A DNA stretch of 64,000 nucleotides from Arcuatula senhousia (taxonomy: Eukaryota > Mollusca > Bivalvia > Mytilida > Mytilidae). This document shows positions 60,801 through 64,000 of the stretch, piece by piece (within the stretch, counting starts at the first letter, position 1; every line of letters begins with the position of its first letter). The translations under genes and the position numbers were made by a program. The stretch spans positions 4,704,842-4,768,841 of the forward strand of contig OZ020306.1 of assembly GCA_963971305.1 (NCBI GenBank), given 5' to 3'. The notes below the pieces were generated by a model that ran no database searches, was not told the origin of the DNA, and worked only from the letters and a program-made list of their open reading frames with translations.

Positions 60801-63428
60801 GGTTTATGTTTTTATAATTGTATCAATTTAGCTTTACACATGTGAATAGTGGATTTTTAAATGAGTACACAATATTTCTCTGCTGGTGTATTAATGGTTA
60901 TACTGGTTTCTCAAGTCCTTTTGAATCTATTGTATATGTAGGGCACTGGGTACGAAATCTTTGGGATAATCCAGGTTTCCTTTTGAAGTTAAAGAGCTAA
61001 GTTGATCTGTGGGTTCCTTCCAATAAGTTGTGGGTTCAAGTAAGTTTATCAGTGTGTTGATACTCCGTGCAGTTGGCTGTGGGTTCAGCGCGGGTTCGTG
61101 CAACGGCGGTTTCCTTAGAGGAATGCAGGGGTTCACAAAGAATAATAAATTAAACGGAAAAGTGAACCAACGCCGGTTTCTTTGGGTTCATCAGAAATCC
61201 AGATGAGGATACCTCTTGGTATGCTGGGTTGTCTCTATCAACATTAAAATGAAAAGAAAAAGGACAACAACATCAACTGGATTTGCAAGTCTATGTCTTT
61301 ATTTCTGTTTGACCGACTAGTTTCGGTGCCTAGGGCACCGTCATCAGGGTACAGATATTAAAAAAATAGGACCTGAAGTACAAATGTGGGTTCATAAAAT
61401 ATGACGTCATAATTAAGAGTCCATGACGACGTTGAAAATGAAAGTGAAAGTAAAATTTAACTATTAATAGAAATAATGGTTTAAAATATCTCAAGGCAAA
61501 AAAAAAAAAACAATAATACAAAGTTATCAAATTTGTGTAGAGTTTCTTAATACTATGGTGCCAAGTTTGTAGTATGTTTTTGGTTGGCAAGAGGTTTGTT
61601 TCAGTTTTGTTAAATTCACATGTTGGTTGAGTTTGTAAAGTCAACATTTTTTGCACTGTTCTGGTGATTTTAAGACTTTCATCAGGCATTATCAATGATG
61701 AATGGCGGGTATTCCAGTGGACACACATTCTATACCCCCGTACCACTTCCCCTGGTTTCCCTCCTGGCCAATAGAGGTACTGCTCCGAAGAGCGTCGGGG
61801 GGTATAAGAATGACGGGGATTGTCGCAATAAGGAAGTCTGTTGATTATCAATCTATTATGTTCATAATGATATGGTATTGAATGTAATTCTCCATGGGTG
61901 GTTTGGTTTTGGGTTTTTTGACTCATTAAAAAATTCTGCTTTCTTGTAAATAGTTCGAATACGGCTTCCAAGTCACTGTTGGTTTATGTTTTTATAATTG
62001 TATCAATTTAGCTTTACACATGTGAATAGTGGATTTTTAAATGAGTACACAATATTTCTCTGCTGGTGTATTAATGGTTATACTGGTTTCTCAAGTCCTT
62101 TTGAATCTATTGTATATGTAGGGCACTGGGTACGAAATCTTTGGGATAATCCAGGTTTCCTTTTGAAGTTAAAGAGCTAAGTTGATCTGTGGGTTCCTTC
62201 CAATAAGTTGTGGGTTCAAGTAAGTTTATCAGTGTGTTGATACTCCGTGCAGTTGGCTGTGGGTTCAGCGCGGGTTCGTGCAACGGCGGTTTCCTTAGAG
62301 GAATGCAGGGGTTCACAAAGAATAATAAATTAAACGGAAAAGTGAACCAACGCCGGTTTCTTTGGGTTCAAAGATATTTTATGAACCCACATTTGTACTT
62401 CAGGTCCTATTTTTTTAATATCTGTACCCTGATGACGGTGCCCTAGGCACCGAAACTAGTCGGTCAAACAGAAATAAAGACATAGACTTGCAAATCCAGT
62501 TGATGTTGTTGTCCTTTTTCTTTTCATTTTAATGTTGATAGAGACAACCCAGCATACCAAGAGGTATCCTCATCTGGATTTCTGATGAACCCAAAGAAAC
62601 CGGCGTTGGTTCACTTTTCCGTTTAATCTCAATTTTTAGTTGATTTATTTGACAGGTGTTGTTTAGATTCATAATTGGAAATTAGAATAAAAAAAAAGGT
62701 TTTGACTGTTTGTATGTTTTCTTAATTTACATGTATGTACAAATGTACTTTACATCAACTCAATTATTTGCTTCTTCTTGGTTGTTATACACCTCCAGAT
62801 ATTAAATATTCTATCAAAACAAAATCTGGTTTAGTGTTTTATTTGTGCAAAAACATTTATGTTAAAATCCAATAAGTGAAAGTTTTTTCTGTGTGTTTGT
62901 ACAGATGGTGAAATTATTCTTGTCTTGTAGGTTAACATTGTAACAACAAGATCAAACACTTCATCCCGTCCATATGCCAACAATCATAATCTAGTCTACA
63001 GCGGGTACCATTACAACCACCACCGACATCATCGAAGTAGTAGTAAGCGTAAACAACAAGAGCAGCAAGTCAACGGTGTGCGATACTCTCCAGACCATGT
63101 CAATGAGGTACGACAACAGTTTCTGAATCAGGTTAACAGCATAGCTGGGAAGTCCAAGTCTGACGATGAGCAGGCCATGTCTCTGTCTTCTGATGATGGA
63201 GGATCTCTGTCTGACAGCAGCAAGTCACCTGACCAGAGCCCAGAAAAATCTCAAAAGAAAAATCTGCAATCAACAAAAGCTCACCATAGTAAGGGGAAAA
63301 ATACCTCAAATCTGAATCAGGGAAAGTCTAGACCAAGCAGTCAGGGTGTGAAGCAGAAGAGTGGAGAGTATTTCTGGGGGAAAGCTGCCAACCATACCAA
63401 GTTCAATCAGGCACAAAAGGTTCATTAG
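57538..63428 (+). CDS. BTG3: BTG/Tob family antiproliferative protein, BTG3/BTG4-like
   Basis: join(57538..57848, 58581..58707, 62931..63428): 936 nt, 311 aa. The BTG (APRO) domain fills residues 1-~120. It has the N-terminal EIAAAVVFLTRVVR helix, box A (YKNHWYNDHPAKGQAYRCIR), and box B (ELTLWVDPSDVCFRFGE) spanning the exon 1-2 junction. The KGQAYRCIR and DVCxR versions and the MxxEIAA start place it with BTG3/BTG4 rather than BTG1/2 or Tob; I cannot separate BTG3 from BTG4. Known family role: the APRO domain binds the CAF1/CNOT7 deadenylase and promotes mRNA decay and growth arrest. The C-terminal half is unlike the proline-rich vertebrate BTG3 tail: a His-rich patch (YHYNHHRHHRSSSKRK, about residues 173-188), then acidic/Ser-rich and Lys-rich low complexity. 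The GTG 24 nt upstream is not the start. Intron 2 hosts the 3.7-kb ribozyme-bearing insertion. Confidence 0.92.
57967..58395 (+). repeat. Interspersed repeat in BTG intron 1
   Basis: Begins TATGCCCCCGGGACTACATA, 'tcgggtggggggcattaag'. It contains two related halves ('caagcttttctca(c/g)aaac(g/t)gtac(a/g)tgagaatgatttgaaa', at about 58053 and 58209) and ends 'ggcacctgtgtcccatagacaca'. No ORF. It looks like another widespread non-autonomous element. Confidence 0.6.
58581..58707 (+). CDS. BTG3: BTG second coding exon
   Basis: 127 nt after the acceptor TTTTGTAG, completing the Arg codon and encoding FGESFGAICTLATSKDGNME, NKAHTVDIDEYLQKEKDRYN, NQ. It ends in phase 0 at the donor GTAATG. Confidence 0.9.
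58891..60069 (-). repeat. Unit 1 of 1,179-bp tandem repeat
   Basis: On the plus strand it begins TGAAAAGAAAAAGGACAACA and ends 'caacattaaaa'. It contains a hammerhead motif (58946-58995, minus), a poly(A) tract in the plus sense (about 59139-59150), and an imperfect hairpin with CATTCTATACCCCCG and CGGGGGGTATAAGAATG arms (59366-59380 and 59436-59452). The 159-codon minus-strand frame through it is not supported as a gene. Confidence 0.88.
58946..58995 (-). ncRNA. Hammerhead ribozyme-like motif, unit 1
   Basis: The minus strand has the core CTGATGA, a 6-bp stem II (GGTGCC/GGCACC, loop CTA), GAAA, a palindromic stem III (ACTAGT) and a cleavage-site C. Stem I is ACC/GGT plus CTG/CAG around an internal loop (T opposite CAAA). 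This is type I topology. One irregularity: an extra C between CTGATGA and stem II leaves a C-C at the stem base, or pairs with the core G. Predicted cleavage is between 58956 and 58955. Confidence 0.75.
60070..61249 (-). repeat. Unit 2 of 1,180-bp tandem repeat
   Basis: Same as unit 1 apart from a handful of small changes, including one G fewer in the hairpin arm (about 60618), which shifts the incidental frame, and a longer A-run near 60320. Confidence 0.88.
60125..60174 (-). ncRNA. Hammerhead ribozyme-like motif, unit 2
   Basis: Same 50 nt as in unit 1, 1,179 bp away, so cleavage at both would release a unit-length RNA. Confidence 0.75.
61250..62370 (-). repeat. Unit 3 of the tandem repeat, lacking the last 59 bp
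   Basis: Follows units 1-2 closely (G for C near 61787). It stops after TTTGGGTTCA, and the next base starts the inverted segment. Confidence 0.88.
61305..61354 (-). ncRNA. Hammerhead ribozyme-like motif, unit 3
   Basis: Same 50 nt, 1,180 bp from the unit 2 motif. Confidence 0.75.
62371..62627 (+). repeat. Inverted partial copy spanning a unit-unit junction
   Basis: Reverse complement of the end of one unit plus the beginning of the next: it runs from the GGGTTCATAAAATAT region through the hammerhead, across TGAAAAGAAA|TTTTAATGTTG, to the CCGGCGTT/AAACGGAAA region. A single linear unit could not supply this piece; a tandem or circular template could. Confidence 0.85.
62422..62471 (+). ncRNA. 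Hammerhead ribozyme-like motif in BTG sense orientation
   Basis: Same 50 nt in the inverted segment, therefore present in BTG pre-mRNA. Core CTGATGA at 62429-62435, GAAA at 62452-62455, predicted cleavage after the C at 62461. Confidence 0.72.
62639..62930. other. BTG intron 2, right part
   Basis: AT-rich intronic sequence between the insertion and the last exon; nothing recognised except the splice acceptor. Confidence 0.4.
62931..63428 (+). CDS. BTG3: BTG last coding exon
   Basis: 498 nt after the acceptor TCTTGTAG, in phase 0. It encodes VNIVTTRSNTSSRPYANNHN and onward through the His-rich and Ser/Asp-rich tail to TAG at 63426-63428. An alternative acceptor (TGTACAG at about 62898-62904) would break the frame. 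Confidence 0.88.
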   Translation, partial: VNIVTTRSNTSSRPYANNHNLVYSGYHYNHHRHHRSSSKRKQQEQQVNGVRYSPDHVNEVRQQFLNQVNSIAGKSKSDDEQAMSLSSDDGGSLSDSSKSPDQSPEKSQKKNLQSTKAHHSKGKNTSNLNQGKSRPSSQGVKQKSGEYFWGKAANHTKFNQAQKVH

Positions 63429-64000
63429 CTGCTTATTATCATAGACCATGTGTTCAAGTTTTAAATGGCCAGATTATCAATTATTGTTTTAATTTATACC
63501 AGAGTATTTATTTTATCTCTACTGTTGTTTTGATGTTAGAAATACATACATGTAAAGTCTTCAAAGTTTGGTTGTTATTATATTCAAAATGGATTTACTT
63601 TACTGAATGTAATTAGCTCACTATATTAATGTTAACTATTAAATAAAATTTACTTCAGGTCCTATCAAACATTTGTCATTTCAGTTTTTAGTGCTAGTTA
63701 AAATTTACTTTTGGTAGGGTAAAATGCATTTGATATTTGAACTCCATACATGTATATGACATATATGCTCTGAAAACTTTTTGCTGATATGAAGTGCTTA
63801 GATTTGAAATAGTTTGGGTAATTTGATGCCACTGCATGGAACTGTTGTGTACAGAAAATTTATAATTCAAGCTTAGATATATTTGTATCATTTAATTCTA
63901 ATTCTTTTTTTATTTTTTAAGATGAGTGAATTCATCAAGTTGTGTATACTTTAGAGCATTGAAAGTGCAAATTGTGACATGTCCATCAACTCAATATGAT
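63429..64000 (+). other. BTG 3' UTR candidate and downstream sequence
   Basis: A canonical AATAAA at 63642-63647, about 215 bp past the stop, is the best poly(A) signal candidate. No ORF with recognisable content follows (the minus-strand frame at 63694-63891 has no motif). Confidence 0.45.

Larger units (their letters stand above)
58880..62638. mobile_element. 3.7-kb Penelope-like/retrozyme-like insertion with target duplication, in BTG intron 2
   Basis: An 11-bp direct repeat CTCAATTTTTA (58880-58890 and 62628-62638) bounds an insertion made of three head-to-tail units and a terminal inverted segment. Reading the element 5' to 3' on the minus strand: inverted piece, unit 3 (61250-62370), unit 2 (60070-61249), unit 1 (58891-60069), target duplication. 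There is no reverse transcriptase, so it must have been mobilised by another element. Partial tandem copies, a 5' inverted fragment, variable-length target duplications and hammerhead motifs are all features known from Penelope-like elements and retrozymes. Confidence 0.8.

Noticed and set aside
59132..61971. Minus-strand frames of 92-213 codons in the 1.18-kb units (MEAVFELFTRKQNF...)
   Set aside because: One unit loses the frame by a single-base change, the sequence matches no domain I know, and the frame crosses hairpin and ribozyme-bearing sequence. Non-coding repeat is the simpler reading.

Overview
This is an AT-rich, gene-sparse, repeat-dense animal genomic window. Its three spliced protein-coding genes all have GT-AG introns. 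Its repeats look like those of marine bivalves (a Mytilus-like mussel is my best guess, by inference): families with short terminal inverted repeats and internal tandem units of about 150-180 bp, hammerhead-bearing Penelope-like repeats, and CR1/L2/Jockey-like LINE remnants.

Layout. At 1-2521 (+) are the last two coding exons of a CBL-type E3 ubiquitin ligase, ending in a UBA domain. Bases 2522-9670 hold non-coding sequence and two copies of a TIR element with tandem internal units. At 9828-16938 (-) is a complete AAR2 gene (U5 snRNP assembly factor): four coding exons, 368 codons. Its large second intron holds a 31-bp minisatellite that grew out of the 3' splice site, and that minisatellite is interrupted by a 2.7-kb TIR element carrying a second element inside it. 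Bases 17.3-20.2 kb hold a decayed LINE and unassigned sequence. From 20183 to 38824 a 6,214-bp segment (LINE 3' end plus minisatellite) is present three times head to tail, nearly identical. The third copy runs into a long array of the same 53-bp minisatellite, ending near 49208. Bases 49.2-56.8 kb are a graveyard of LINE fragments, one of them split by a 458-bp Mutator-like MITE with a 9-bp target duplication. From 57.0 to 63.4 kb (+) is a complete BTG3/BTG4-like antiproliferative gene with three coding exons, 311 aa.

The most striking structure is in BTG intron 2: a 3.7-kb insertion bounded by an 11-bp target duplication. It consists of three head-to-tail copies of a 1,179/1,180-bp unit plus a 257-bp inverted piece that spans a unit-unit junction. 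Every copy carries a 50-nt motif that folds as a type I hammerhead ribozyme with a self-complementary stem III. This looks like a non-autonomous, retrozyme-like or Penelope-associated element copied from a concatemeric or circular RNA.

The genes have unrelated cellular roles (receptor ubiquitination, spliceosome assembly, mRNA deadenylation/antiproliferation) and do not form a functional cluster. There are no prokaryotic features, CRISPR arrays or recognisable tRNA/rRNA genes.
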